Position numbers and translations under genes: made by a program. From the NCBI GenBank assembly GCA_041447245.1, contig JBGMEA010000002.1, positions 1 through 47,520 of the forward strand: a DNA stretch of 47,520 nucleotides, in the 5' to 3' direction. The notes under the pieces are model-generated. The model did not search any database, was not told the DNA's origin, and saw only the letters and a program-made list of their open reading frames with translations. Source of the stretch: JBGMEA01 sp041447245 (GTDB lineage Bacteria > Bacillota > Clostridia > Eubacteriales > Anaerofustaceae). Numbering within the stretch: position 1 is the stretch's first letter; each line of letters begins with the position of its first letter. This document shows, in pieces, positions 40,759-47,520 of this stretch.

Positions 40759-40816
40759 CCCTTACAATTTCTATTTTTATGTTTCTACGTTTTTGATTGA
40801 CAAAAGGAGGTTCAGT

Positions 40817-41734
40817 ATGAAAACGATTGATAAGAAACTATCAATCTTTTTAGTGCTGCTGCTTGTTGTCACCATGGTCAGTTCCTGCAACTCATCGAAA
40901 TATGCCCAGACCGACACCCTGATCATCAGTGCGAAATCATTGACAGGCTACATCGGAGCCGACAACGTCGTCATCATCGACATGCAAAGTGCAAACGATT
41001 ATGCGGCGCGTCATGTTCCGGGCGCGGTGAATATCACCAAAGCGGACATTGTCGTCAATGAACCGGTCAGCAATATGCTTGCGCCCGCATCGACCATCGA
41101 GCAGGTGCTCGGCAGCAAAGGTATTTCGAACGATACGACAATCGTCGTCTACGACTCAGACAACATGAGCGCATCCCGTATGGTTTGGACATTATTCATG
41201 TACGGAGATCAGAATGTGAAACTGGTGGACGGCGGCATCAAAGCCATACAAAGTGCAGGCATTGAAGTAACAAAGGAAGTTCCGACGCAAACGCCCGCGA
41301 CCTTCCGGGCAAGCTACGATCCCCAATGGTTGGCAACAAAAGAAGACGTCCTTCAGCAGGTCAACAACCCCGACGCGAACGTGATTCTGCTCGACGTGCG
41401 TACCAATGACGAGTACGTACAGTCAGGAAAAGTTCCGTCTTCGGTCATGTTTGACTATTACGATAATTTCTACGCTGACGGCACCTTCAAGGACACGCAG
41501 ACAACACAGATCAACTATCTCAAAGCGGAAATCCGTCCGGAAAATGATATAATCCTATACTGTCAGACATCCATGCGCGCAGCGGCGGTGTTTGTCCGAT
41601 TGTATGACGCAGGTTACCGCAATCTCAAAGTATATGACGGCGCATATGCCGAATGGGTTCTGGATCCAAGTGATCCGGTTGTATTCCCCGACACAACCAC
41701 AACGGTTACGCCAAGTCAGCAGGATGCTTCCTAA
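40817..41734 (+). CDS. Rhodanese-type sulfurtransferase lipoprotein (two domains, one active)
   Basis: A 305-aa lipoprotein. The ATG at 40817 has AGGAGG. Signal peptide SIFLVLLLVVTMVSSC with the lipobox Cys. The first rhodanese domain (DNVVIIDMQSANDYAARHVP, then VVYDSDNMSASRM) has Asp in place of the catalytic Cys. The second domain (NVILLDVRTNDEYVQSGKVP, then LYCQTSMRAAAVF) keeps Cys with the CxxxxR loop of thiosulfate sulfurtransferases. The arrangement equals SseA/TST enzymes, but exported and membrane-anchored. A Thr-rich tail ends the protein. A second rhodanese lipoprotein follows 43 nt later. It probably handles thiosulfate or 3-mercaptopyruvate outside the cell. Confidence 0.9.
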   Translation: MKTIDKKLSIFLVLLLVVTMVSSCNSSKYAQTDTLIISAKSLTGYIGADNVVIIDMQSANDYAARHVPGAVNITKADIVVNEPVSNMLAPASTIEQVLGSKGISNDTTIVVYDSDNMSASRMVWTLFMYGDQNVKLVDGGIKAIQSAGIEVTKEVPTQTPATFRASYDPQWLATKEDVLQQVNNPDANVILLDVRTNDEYVQSGKVPSSVMFDYYDNFYADGTFKDTQTTQINYLKAEIRPENDIILYCQTSMRAAAVFVRLYDAGYRNLKVYDGAYAEWVLDPSDPVVFPDTTTTVTPSQQDAS

Positions 41735-41777
41735 AAGGACATCCCGATCAATTTTAAGAATCAGGGAGGATTGAAGT

Positions 41778-42656
41778 ATGAAATCCAAAAAAATCATCGC
41801 ACTCATTCTGGGTGCCGTTCTGATTACCGCAGGATTCGCAGGTTGTCAGAAATCCAACGTGGTCGAAGAAAACGCAACGGCATATTTTGCCAATTTCCCC
41901 GACGACAAAAATGTGATCTCGGCTACGGACTTTCTCAATAAAGTTGCGGCCGGAGACAGCATGGTCATTCTTGACATCCGTCAGGCGGACGCTTATGCAC
42001 AGGGTCACGTTACCGGAGCCATCAATGTTCCGTTCGGTTCCGCCATTGCGGATAATCTGAAATATATCCCGAACGACACACCGGTTTATATTTACTGCTA
42101 CACGGGACAGACCGCAGCTCAGACAGTTGCACTGCTGAACGTGGCGGGGATTGATGCCACAACCGTTCAGTCCGGTTTCAACAACGGGATTTCCAAAGTG
42201 GAAAATTACACGCAATACATCGATACGACCGCAGTTTCCATGCCGACCAAGACGTATAAAGTGGATTCCAAAATTCAGGAAGCGGTTGATAACTACTGCT
42301 CGGATATCGATGCGGCAAAAGGCACCGATTATGCAAACCTGAATATTTCTCCGGCAACCGTGAAAGCGGCGCTGGATGCCAACAACGGTGAATATTATAT
42401 CCTTTCCGTCCGTCAGGCGGCAGATTACGCGACAGCCCACATTCAGGGCGCAGTCAATATTCCGTTCGGAAAAGGAATGCAGGAAAGCTTCTCCAAACTT
42501 CCGAAAGACCAGAAGATTGTCGTTTACTGCTACACCGGTCAGACGGCATCCCAGACGGTTGCGATCCTCAGACTCCTCGGCTATGATGCATACAACATGT
42601 CCGGCGGAATGAACAACGGATGGATTCCGGCAGGATATCCGACCGTAACAAACTGA
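41778..42656 (+). CDS. Tandem rhodanese lipoprotein with two active domains
   Basis: A 292-aa lipoprotein. Signal peptide IIALILGAVLITAGFAGC. Two similar rhodanese domains follow: MVILDIRQADAYAQGHVTGA with catalytic YCYTGQTAAQTV, and YILSVRQAADYATAHIQGA with YCYTGQTASQTV. Both active loops start with Cys, so both look competent, unlike its upstream partner. The loops are of single-domain (GlpE/PspE-like) type, suggesting duplication of a PspE-like unit. It is co-transcribed with the preceding gene and closed by the terminator at 42690-42726. It may relay sulfane sulfur outside the membrane. Confidence 0.9.
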   Translation: MKSKKIIALILGAVLITAGFAGCQKSNVVEENATAYFANFPDDKNVISATDFLNKVAAGDSMVILDIRQADAYAQGHVTGAINVPFGSAIADNLKYIPNDTPVYIYCYTGQTAAQTVALLNVAGIDATTVQSGFNNGISKVENYTQYIDTTAVSMPTKTYKVDSKIQEAVDNYCSDIDAAKGTDYANLNISPATVKAALDANNGEYYILSVRQAADYATAHIQGAVNIPFGKGMQESFSKLPKDQKIVVYCYTGQTASQTVAILRLLGYDAYNMSGGMNNGWIPAGYPTVTN

Positions 42657-42689
42657 TACAAACAATAAAATAGCGACAAACTACATAAA

Positions 42690-42726
42690 ACAACGGACGT
42701 TCGATGCAGAAGTCCGTTGTTTTTTT
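42690..42726 (+). terminator. Terminator of the rhodanese operon
   Basis: ACAACGGAC (42690-42698) pairs with GTCCGTTGT (42712-42720), then TTTTTT. Confidence 0.88.
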
Positions 42727-43060
42727 GTTGCGTTCCTCATAAATCATACAACCGAAAACGGATGGGAAAACGCTCTGCGAATCAAACATCTTCGCATTCG
42801 GCAAATGATTGCGGGCAATCCGTCTTTTGTCAGCATTTTGGCGCAATCGGGAATACTGCATCTACATCCGTAAAATCATAATCTGCTCCTTTTATGCATA
42901 CAAATTTGAAAATTTTATATAAACAGACTAAACTATTGCATATTACGGACGATATAAATGACAGTTATGAATCAAGACTCAGACGGTGTCTGTCCGCAGA
43001 GGGAACGTCCGTGTTCCCTTGTTCTTTCTCTTTTCGGCATCTATTTTCCCAATCGAAACG

Positions 43061-43094
43061 ATACAACATACATACAGATACAACATACATACAG
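43061..43094. repeat. 17-bp perfect tandem duplication in the chemoreceptor leader
   Basis: ATACAACATACATACAG occurs twice in a row (43061-43077, 43078-43094), ending at the ribosome binding site of the chemoreceptor gene. Confidence 0.9.
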
Positions 43095-43104
43095 GAGAAC
43101 ACGC

Positions 43105-44652
43105 ATGAAAATCAAACTCAGAAACACGATCAAATTCAAAATAGTGCTACTTTTTATGCTCTTTCTCGCCATCGTTTGCGGCATCATGTTTCTTTATACA
43201 GACCATTCGACAAAAATACTTTTGGAACAGCATGAATCCGACGGCCTTGCAAACACGGCAAAATTGACGATGCAGATACTTGATCAAACGGTGCCGGGCG
43301 ATTGGAGCATTCAGAATGGCACCCTGTACAAAGGGGATACCCTGATCAACGGCAATACGGACATCGTGGATGAAATCGGATCGACAACAGGATATTACTG
43401 TACGATATTTCAGGATAATGTACGCGTAACCACCAACATTGAAAAAGACGGAGAACGCATCGTCGGCACTGCCGCATCCGACACGGTCACCGCATCGGTG
43501 ATCGATCAGAAACAGACATATCTCGGCACTGCCATGGTACTGGATACGGAATGCATTACCTGCTATATGCCGATCAGCGATGTCCACGGAACCGTCATCG
43601 GCATGTTTTTTGTCGGAGAATCCGCCGTGGATTCCCTCCGCTCGCTCAATGACAGCCATAATCGGGTTCTGCTTATCACCGTTACACTGTTTCTGGTGAG
43701 CGCGGCTGTGATCTACCTGATCCTCGGATTGCTGATCAGTCCGCTCAAAAAAATCTCCGCCGCCGTAGAGCAGCTCAGCGGCGGCAATCTCGACATGACG
43801 GTCGGGATCAATTCCGAAGATGAAATGGGACAGATCGGAAACAATCTGAATGCTCTGATCAACGAGCTGAACCGTATGATCGGCAAAATCGTATCACTTG
43901 CGAATGAAGTTGCCACAGGGGCAAAGCAGCTGTCCGAAGGGAGCGAAATGCTGGCACAGAGCGCAACTGAGCAGGCGGGGGCTGTGCAGGAACTTTCGGC
44001 GTCCACAGCCGAAGTGGACAGACAGACAAAAAGCACACAGCAAACCGTTGATGAAACAAATGAGCTGGTGCGCAGCGTAAACACCAGCGCAACGGCGGGG
44101 AACAACAGCATGATCGAAATGATGGATGCCATGACACAGATCGGTGCGGCAAGCGAAAATATTTCAAAGATCATTAAAACCATCGACGACATTGCATTCC
44201 AGACAAACATTCTGGCGCTCAACGCAGCGGTGGAAGCAGCCCGAGCAGGAGCCGAAGGAAAAGGGTTTGCCGTGGTTGCGGATGAAGTGCGGGCGCTTGC
44301 GGCGCGCAGTGCAGCGCCAGCCGAAGAAACGAATACATTGGTATCCGAAACCATCAACCGTGTGGCAAAAGGGAACGATATTGCCGAAAACGCCTCCAAA
44401 ATGTTTGCGCACATCATGCAGGGCGTAACCGATATCAGCGAGCACATGCAGCGAATCGCGACAGCAACCACAGAACAATCAGGAGAAATCACACAGCTCG
44501 ATGCAGGTCTTCAGCAGGTTTCACAGGTCGTACAGACCGTCTCATCAACGGCGGAAGAAAGTGCAGCCGCAAGCCATTCACTGAACGGAGAAGCGCAGGA
44601 ACTGAAGAGCAGCACCTCGATGTTCCGTCTGCGCAGCAGGAAAAAAGAATAA
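43105..44652 (+). CDS. Methyl-accepting chemotaxis protein with extracytoplasmic Cache-like sensor
   Basis: A 515-aa receptor. The ATG at 43105 has AGGAG; a frame reaching 42958 is open but has no ribosome site. Helix 1 (VLLFMLFLAIVCGIMFLY), then a sensor domain of the single-Cache type (GSTTGYYCTIFQDNVRVTTN, IVGTAASDTV, YMPISDVHGTVIGMFFVGES), helix 2 (VTLFLVSAAVIYLILGLLI), HAMP, and the signalling hairpin with the conserved tip IDDIAFQTNILALNAAVEAA. It would sense a small ligand and control CheA. No other che gene is near. The terminator at 44661-44700 follows. Confidence 0.93.
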   Translation: MKIKLRNTIKFKIVLLFMLFLAIVCGIMFLYTDHSTKILLEQHESDGLANTAKLTMQILDQTVPGDWSIQNGTLYKGDTLINGNTDIVDEIGSTTGYYCTIFQDNVRVTTNIEKDGERIVGTAASDTVTASVIDQKQTYLGTAMVLDTECITCYMPISDVHGTVIGMFFVGESAVDSLRSLNDSHNRVLLITVTLFLVSAAVIYLILGLLISPLKKISAAVEQLSGGNLDMTVGINSEDEMGQIGNNLNALINELNRMIGKIVSLANEVATGAKQLSEGSEMLAQSATEQAGAVQELSASTAEVDRQTKSTQQTVDETNELVRSVNTSATAGNNSMIEMMDAMTQIGAASENISKIIKTIDDIAFQTNILALNAAVEAARAGAEGKGFAVVADEVRALAARSAAPAEETNTLVSETINRVAKGNDIAENASKMFAHIMQGVTDISEHMQRIATATTEQSGEITQLDAGLQQVSQVVQTVSSTAEESAAASHSLNGEAQELKSSTSMFRLRSRKKE

Positions 44653-44660
44653 TACCAATA

Positions 44661-44702
44661 AAAATAGCCAACATGAAATCGTTTCAGTGTTCGCTTTTTT
44701 AT
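44661..44702. terminator. Bulged terminator hairpin
   Basis: AGC, AACA and GAAA on the left pair with TTTC, TGTT and GCT on the right, followed by TTTTTT; it lies between the convergent chemoreceptor gene and the gene at 44699-45316. Confidence 0.6.
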
Positions 44703-45316
44703 TGCTGAGCATCGGACTCCTTCATCATCCGGCGGATTCGCACCGACAGTTCCTGCTGAGTCATCAGCGGCACGTACTGTCCGAATTGATCCTGTTCAAA
44801 CAGTCCTTTGTAACTCTGCGGCATTGTTTCATAGCGATGCTCCACTTCCTCCTGTGCGGCGCAGAAACAGGAATATCCGTATTCATTCACCAAGTAGGGC
44901 AAACAAAATTCCGAACGCAGTACCGTAAGCTGTTCACAGTCATAAGGAGAGCCCGTACATTCTTCCTGCAGTTTTTTCATAAAATGTTCCGTCAGCGCAC
45001 TGACTTCCTTTTCACTTGCATATTGCGCATATCCGCGGATTGAGATGAGTTTAAAGCTGATCTGAATTTCCGAAAAGCAGGTTTTGCGGAAAAATCCTTT
45101 CAGGCTCTCGTCCGTCTGCATCACAAGCGCGATCAGAATCTGGTTGCGGCAATATTGATTCTGATGCTCCGAATAAATCATTTTCAGTTTTTCGATGTCA
45201 TCATGCGAGAGTTTTCGAAACCGAATCCGGAGCATAGCGCTTCGAAAAGCCAGACAGTCTATATATCCCTGCTTGCCGATTGTCTCGCAGATGATATCCA
45301 CGAGCGATTGTTCCAT
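44699..45316 (-). CDS. Hypothetical protein
   Basis: A 205-aa soluble, mostly helical protein that I cannot assign. It is rich in charged residues and has scattered Cys (ECTGSPYDCEQ, YGYSCFCAAQEEV). No signal peptide or membrane segment. The ending TQQELSVRIRRMMKESD looks like an amphipathic helix. Ribosome site is poor. The stop codon lies within the terminator shared with the chemoreceptor gene. The 240 bases upstream are very AT-rich. Confidence 0.65.
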   Translation of the reverse strand: MEQSLVDIICETIGKQGYIDCLAFRSAMLRIRFRKLSHDDIEKLKMIYSEHQNQYCRNQILIALVMQTDESLKGFFRKTCFSEIQISFKLISIRGYAQYASEKEVSALTEHFMKKLQEECTGSPYDCEQLTVLRSEFCLPYLVNEYGYSCFCAAQEEVEHRYETMPQSYKGLFEQDQFGQYVPLMTQQELSVRIRRMMKESDAQQ

Positions 45317-45511
45317 CCCGATAACATCCCGATTAAACTTATTGTAACAATATTATACAATAATCAAAACAAAAAGAAAAGCAGTTTTTGTATTTATATT
45401 TTTTAATACATAAAAATTATAAAATTATATTCATATTTTTAATGATATTATTAATTATCCCTTCTTCTCTCGGAATCCCCTCTTTCAAAAAGTTACACAA
45501 AAACGCTGAAA
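45317..45511. other. AT-rich spacer
   Basis: No gene; long A/T runs between two minus-strand genes. Confidence 0.5.
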
Positions 45512-45540
45512 ATATAAAAGAAGCGGGAAATTCCGCTTCT
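45512..45540 (-). terminator. Terminator of the thymidylate synthase-like gene
   Basis: AGAAGCGG/CCGCTTCT stem (45519-45526 with 45533-45540), then TTTATATTTT on the minus strand. Confidence 0.8.
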
Positions 45541-45554
45541 GATCAAATCCTGTT

Positions 45555-46313
45555 CTATTCCTGTTTCTTGTTCGCCACATCGGCCTTGCGTTCTTCCACG
45601 CTTTGGTAATAACTTTCAAGATATTTCTCTTTCGTTCGGAGAAACTCTTCGTAGGAATACACCCGTTTTCCCATCGGTTTATCCCGAAACAGACTCAGAT
45701 AGTTGTCCAACCCCTCCCAGTCTTCCGCATAAGCATGGTAGCTTTCCGCAATATGCGTGTAGATACCGACTTCGACCCCCAGTTCTTCCGCAATCTGTTT
45801 TTGCAGCAGCACCAATACAAACATATTCATCGCAGAAGCCTTCACGGCGTCGTTGCTGCGGAAAAATGCGGTCATGTGCAGTTTTCCTTCGCGGATGTTC
45901 GCGTCAATGAGCTGCAGGCACGGCGGGTGCGGATTTTCAAAATTGATCGCTCCGCCAAGATTCATGCAGGCGCGGCGGGTATCCGCGTTGCGGCGCAGTT
46001 CATCGATGAATTTTTCATAATGCTGCACGTATAATTTATGGTAGGTATACTCCCAATACGGCTCAAAGTCACGGGAACCGCGCAAAAATTCTTCCGCGTA
46101 TTCCATCAGCCCTTTCAGTCCGCTCGGCATACATTTGGAGATCATCGGTTCCGCAAGCGGGTTTAAGACATTAAGCACCAGACTGATTTCTTTCACATGA
46201 TCGGCCCGATCCTGATTCTCTCCGGTATAAACTTCTCCGTTTTCATGCAGTTCGCGCAGCGCGCTTTCCACACCTTCCGCCAGGGTATTCGCTTTCACGT
46301 ATCGGTACAGCAT
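45555..46313 (-). CDS. Thymidylate synthase-family protein
   Basis: A 252-aa protein from the ATG at 46313 (GAGGTGG upstream). The core matches the thymidylate synthase fold: NPHPPCLQLID with the nucleophile Cys132, FFRSNDAVKASAMNMF with the Arg-Ser, Asp155 and Asn163 that bind the nucleotide (the Asn fits dUMP rather than the Asp of CMP/dCMP hydroxymethylases), and AESYHAYAEDW (His193, Tyr195). The N-terminus is diverged and lacks the folate-loop motifs of standard ThyA. It could be the cell's dTMP synthase of a divergent type or a pyrimidine hydroxymethylase. It stands alone with its own terminator; no dihydrofolate reductase is near. Confidence 0.78.
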   Translation of the reverse strand: MLYRYVKANTLAEGVESALRELHENGEVYTGENQDRADHVKEISLVLNVLNPLAEPMISKCMPSGLKGLMEYAEEFLRGSRDFEPYWEYTYHKLYVQHYEKFIDELRRNADTRRACMNLGGAINFENPHPPCLQLIDANIREGKLHMTAFFRSNDAVKASAMNMFVLVLLQKQIAEELGVEVGIYTHIAESYHAYAEDWEGLDNYLSLFRDKPMGKRVYSYEEFLRTKEKYLESYYQSVEERKADVANKKQE

Positions 46314-46618
46314 GATCCACCTCACAATGTTGAATTTCGGAATAGTTTGTGTCGGCAATTCATAAAGAACTGCAGTTAATTTATTATAGCCTTATCGGCC
46401 TTTGCAAGTCAATACGACACCGTGGTATGGTTTGACAGGAAAAGCAATCCGAAGATCAGCCTCATCTCGATTTCACAGAAACAAACCATCCGCACTGATC
46501 TTTTTTTATGTCTTTTCGTTATATAAAAAATAATATACGTTTTTTCAATAGTATGATATGATAACAATTATCAAGATTCCCATCCAACCAAAACTCTCAG
46601 CAACATTCAGGAGGCATT
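46314..46618. other. 305-bp intergenic region between divergent genes
   Basis: AT-rich, with a possible -10 TATGAT at 46552 for the plus-strand gene; nothing else recognised. Confidence 0.45.
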
Positions 46619-47020
46619 ATGGAAGGTCTGCTCATCGTATTTTTATCCGGATTGCTCCTGTTCGTTTTGGGTCTTCTCTTCCTCAAACGAGACAAGAAAT
46701 TATACCAAGATGCCGTGACCACCAACGCAACGCTGGTGGGCTATTATGAATATCACGGGCTGAGTCAAATGACCACGATGTATTCCATGGAAGTGGAATA
46801 CCGAACGGAAGACGGCACCCTGATTCATGCGCGGGAACAGGCAGGAGTCAACCATCAGAAATACCCCGTCGGTACGGAACTGAGCATCTTTTACAGCAGA
46901 CAAAAACCGGAACTGTTTCTGCTGAGCGGCAGCAAAGAAAGAACCATCGTTTTGTATTGCATGATGATCGGTGGGATGATAACCATGCTGTTGTTCGCTT
47001 ATATGATGCTCACATACTGA
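46619..47020 (+). CDS. DUF3592-like membrane protein
   Basis: A 133-aa protein. Helix 1 (LIVFLSGLLLFVLGLLFL), a soluble domain between helices with ATLVGYYEY and MEVEYRTEDGTLIHA, then KYPVGTELSIFYSRQKPELF, and a last helix (YCMMIGGMITMLLFAYMML). The pattern, with the conversion-of-values motif G-x-x-v-x-i-x-Y-x-P-x-x-P, is DUF3592. Function unknown. AGGAGG precedes the ATG. A second small membrane protein follows 43 nt later. Confidence 0.75.
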   Translation: MEGLLIVFLSGLLLFVLGLLFLKRDKKLYQDAVTTNATLVGYYEYHGLSQMTTMYSMEVEYRTEDGTLIHAREQAGVNHQKYPVGTELSIFYSRQKPELFLLSGSKERTIVLYCMMIGGMITMLLFAYMMLTY

Positions 47021-47063
47021 TCCGTAGATTCCTCAATCAATCCAAAGCAGAAAGGATTTTGTT

Positions 47064-47336
47064 ATGATTTTTTTGGTAATCGCATACGTCGCACTCCTCG
47101 TGTTCGGCTTCAAGTCCACATGGAATCTCGCTGTGAATGTCGCACTGGCAGGCAGCAGCGGACTCCTGTTGCCGATCATCCTCTTCATCGTCATGATCCT
47201 GGTCGTCGGTCCCGTGATGGGCATCGTCAATCTCATCAAAATGGCGTTCGGCAAAAAGAAAGTCACGCAGCCCGTGCAAGCCGATCAGCCCCAACAACCC
47301 ATTCCGCCAATACAGAACAATCAAACCGAGCAATAA
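47064..47336 (+). CDS. Small membrane protein, unknown
   Basis: A 90-aa protein with two hydrophobic helices (FLVIAYVALLVFGF and LLPIILFIVMILVVGPVMGI) and a Gln/Pro-rich C-terminal tail (PVQADQPQQPIPPIQNNQ). No family recognised. AAAGGA precedes the ATG. It is likely co-transcribed with the DUF3592-like gene and ends at the terminator at 47335-47361. Confidence 0.6.
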   Translation: MIFLVIAYVALLVFGFKSTWNLAVNVALAGSSGLLLPIILFIVMILVVGPVMGIVNLIKMAFGKKKVTQPVQADQPQQPIPPIQNNQTEQ

Positions 47337-47361
47337 AGAATGCGCCATGCATTCTTTTTTT
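47335..47361 (+). terminator. Intrinsic terminator
   Basis: AAAGAATGC pairs perfectly with GCATTCTTT (5-nt loop), followed by T residues; the stem overlaps the stop codon. Confidence 0.85.
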
Positions 47362-47399
47362 ATGTTTCGTGGCATGGAACGGTTCAGCAAAAAGTAGGG

Positions 47400-47520
47400 G
47401 GTAGATTATCATAGCAAGTGCAACATAAAAGATAGCTCAAAGCAGAAAACTCCAGTAAGATAAAGGTGAGAAAACCAATCTTAAAAAGGAGAGAGTGCCA
47501 TGAGCTACCACCATCTTAGC
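47400..47520 (+). mobile_element. Left end of a probable IS30-family insertion sequence (partial)
   Basis: Sequence changes character after 47395 to a leader without similarity to the upstream operon, with AAGGAG and an ATG at 47500. The peptide start MSYHHLS is typical of IS30-type transposases. The exact end and the terminal repeat cannot be set without the right end. Confidence 0.5.
47500..47520 (+). CDS. Start of an IS30-family transposase gene (cut by the window edge)
   Basis: Only seven codons (MSYHHLS) are visible. IS30-type transposases commonly begin M-x-Y-x-H-L followed by a helix-turn-helix. The strong AAGGAG six to nine bases upstream supports a real start. Confidence 0.5.

Noticed and set aside
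40680..40760. Possible cobalamin or cyclic-di-GMP riboswitch, because of GCCACTG and GGCAAACC strings
   Set aside because: The other conserved boxes of both classes are missing or in the wrong order.

Overview
The window looks like the chromosome of an anaerobic member of the Clostridia (Bacillota). The evidence is near-universal AGGAGG-type ribosome binding sites, sigma-A type promoters, many intrinsic terminators, a corrinoid protein with a UroD-type methyltransferase, an FMN_bind protein, an ECF/zf-HC2-DUF4349 pair and rhodanese lipoproteins. I cannot name a species. No tRNA, rRNA or CRISPR array was seen.

Layout. (1) 1-7.4 kb, minus strand: a phage-derived block with a small membrane protein, a portal protein and, directly after it, a 765-aa polymorphic toxin with a C-terminal GH-E nuclease and two coupled immunity-type genes (ankyrin; DUF2185/Imm33). 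Two 5'-truncated copies of the toxin follow, each repeating the same linker region and ending in a different tip. The first is followed by its own candidate immunity gene; the second runs off the window. (2) 7.7-13.6 kb: TetR regulator, ATP-grasp enzyme, corrinoid protein plus methyltransferase, FAH-family hydrolase and a DUF3795 protein. (3) 13.7-18.7 kb: a methyltransferase-like gene stub, small envelope proteins, two paralogous coiled-coil proteins, an ECF sigma factor with its membrane anti-sigma protein, and a 45-aa zinc ribbon. (4) 18.8-25.8 kb: RmlA-like nucleotidyltransferase, cytidylate kinase-like protein, FMN_bind protein, tandem OsmC proteins, a DrrAB-type ABC exporter and a MATE transporter. 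(5) 25.9-28 kb, minus strand: terminase large and small subunits. They have the strand and order expected upstream of the portal, yet 18.5 kb of chromosomal-type genes lie between. (6) 28.3-34.1 kb: YheO-type regulator with RidA, then a sulfur operon (YeeE half, TusA, YeeE half, thioredoxin reductase-thioredoxin fusion) with a divergent LysR gene and a second TusA. (7) 34.2-40.4 kb: a glycosyltransferase-2/ATP-grasp fusion coupled to a taurine/nitrate-type ABC importer, then a GT39 membrane glycosyltransferase. (8) 40.6-47.5 kb: two rhodanese lipoproteins behind a structured leader, a chemoreceptor, a thymidylate synthase-like protein, small membrane proteins and the start of an IS30-type element.

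How they work together (inference). The toxin block resembles a reservoir of swappable tips: the 0.9-kb repeats could let orphan tips recombine onto the full-length gene. The YeeE/TusA/thioredoxin reductase operon, the second TusA and the two rhodanese lipoproteins suggest uptake and relay of thiosulfate or sulfane sulfur. The GT2-ATP-grasp/ABC set is a compact operon of unknown product. It and the toxin array are the best candidates for something undescribed.
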